A model generated the notes under the pieces. The model searched no databases and was not told the DNA's origin. It saw nothing but the letters and a program-made list of their open reading frames with translations. Below are positions 4,728-5,240 of a DNA stretch of 5,240 nt, one piece after another. The DNA lies in the NCBI GenBank assembly GCA_016928455.1, contig JAFGKP010000141.1, positions 1-5,240 on the forward strand. Direction: 5' to 3'. The translations under genes were made by a program, and so were the position numbers. The stretch is from Methanomicrobia archaeon (GTDB taxonomy: Archaea; Halobacteriota; Syntropharchaeia; Alkanophagales; Methanospirareceae). Each line of letters begins with the position of its first letter. Position 1 is the stretch's first letter.

Positions 4728-5240
4728 TTACCGTTTCCTCCAGCGTGGCAGACGGAGCACGATAAATATCACCAGACAGATCGAGATGAGCAGCACGGAG
4801 ATCGGGCGTGACATACGCAGTCCAAAGGACGTGAACTTCTCGTAGATCAGGATCGGTGCGGAGATCGGGTGGTATGCGAGAACCAGAACGGCGGAGAACT
4901 CGCTGATCGCGCGACCCCAGGTGAGTATCGCACCGCTCAGTATCGAGGGGAGCGCGAGCGGGAAGGAGATCTCACGGAAGGTGCGCCAATGTGACGCGCC
5001 CAGGGAGCGTGCGACATTCTCCAAGCGTGGATCAACCTCTTTGAATCCTTCCCGCGCGGTATCGACGAGATACGGGAGGCTCATGAAGAGCATCGCGATC
5101 ACTATCCCGGCGTACGCGTCCGTCACAACGATCCCGAGCGAACGGAGCGGCTGGCCAATCACGCCGTAGCGCATGAAGACGCCGTAGAGCGCAATACCAG
5201 CGACGATATGCGGGATCATGAGCGGCACGTCCACGATGCC
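4728..5240 (-). CDS. wtpB: Tungstate/molybdate ABC transporter permease, C-terminal part (runs off the right edge)
   Basis: Membrane subunit that forms the oxyanion channel and docks on WtpC. The reading frame is still open at 5240 (codons for Gly-Ile-Val-Asp-Val), so a GTG at 5234 is internal and not a start; 170 codons are visible and roughly 80 N-terminal residues of a typical 250-residue permease should lie beyond the window. Visible membrane segments include LMIPHIVAGIALYGVF, YAGIVIAMLFMSLPYLV, LPSILSGAILTWGRAISEF and VLLISICLVIFIVL. Between the second and third is the cytoplasmic EAA loop: EGFKEVDPRLENVARSLGAS followed by a TFREISFPLALPSI stretch, with the conserved Gly and the following L-P that contact the ATPase. 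The tail RLPRWRKR is positively charged, as expected for a cytoplasmic end. It precedes wtpC by 6 bp and clearly shares its transcript; the binding-protein gene wtpA and the promoter would be further right. ModB and CysT/CysW-type permeases are close relatives. Confidence 0.88.
   Translation of the reverse strand, partial: GIVDVPLMIPHIVAGIALYGVFMRYGVIGQPLRSLGIVVTDAYAGIVIAMLFMSLPYLVDTAREGFKEVDPRLENVARSLGASHWRTFREISFPLALPSILSGAILTWGRAISEFSAVLVLAYHPISAPILIYEKFTSFGLRMSRPISVLLISICLVIFIVLRLPRWRKR

Noticed and set aside
4464..4845. Two plus-strand open frames opposite the wtpB-wtpC junction
   Set aside because: Both are antisense to clear transporter motifs (Walker A region of WtpC and the WtpB tail) and encode nothing recognisable.
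5232..5234. GTG as the start codon of the permease
   Set aside because: The frame stays open to the window edge and the visible part begins in the middle of a permease helix region, so this is an internal valine of a truncated gene.

Overview
The window reads as a chromosomal segment from a euryarchaeal methanogen or a related methane/alkane-oxidising archaeon. Three things point there: a clamp-loader large subunit of the archaeal RfcL type with a C-terminal PIP box, an MfnB homologue (first committed enzyme of the furan ring of methanofuran), and a tungstate/molybdate ABC transporter of the WtpBC type. Lineage below that level cannot be fixed from the sequence alone.

Layout, left to right. 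(1) Positions 1-107, minus strand: the first 35 complete codons of a cation diffusion facilitator (CDF)-type transporter, cut by the window edge. (2) 163-1650, minus: rfcL. (3) 1651-1796: a 146-bp divergent promoter region containing a perfect 12-bp palindrome and an imperfect hairpin. (4) 1797-3637, plus: three co-directional genes, rpiA, mfnB and an unrecognised 127-residue gene, with gaps of 46 and 4 bp; the last pair looks translationally coupled. (5) 3638-3665: a 28-bp convergent gap. (6) 3666-5240, minus: wtpC (ATPase with C-terminal TOBE/Mop-like domain) and, 6 bp upstream of it, the C-terminal 170 codons of wtpB (permease), which runs off the right edge. No RNA gene, IS element, CRISPR array or frameshifted gene was seen.

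How the genes may work together: MfnB condenses two glyceraldehyde-3-phosphate molecules into the furan precursor of methanofuran. Methanofuran is the substrate of formylmethanofuran dehydrogenase, a tungsten or molybdenum enzyme whose metal would be supplied by WtpABC. RpiA works in the pentose/triose phosphate pool that also contains the MfnB substrate. The link between the two facing operons is an inference from function, since they are on opposite strands and not co-transcribed.

The window is mostly well-known core genes. The least explained items are the 127-residue gene coupled to mfnB, the unusual substitutions in the RpiA active-site loop, and the palindrome between rfcL and rpiA. I do not see firm evidence for a wholly new system.
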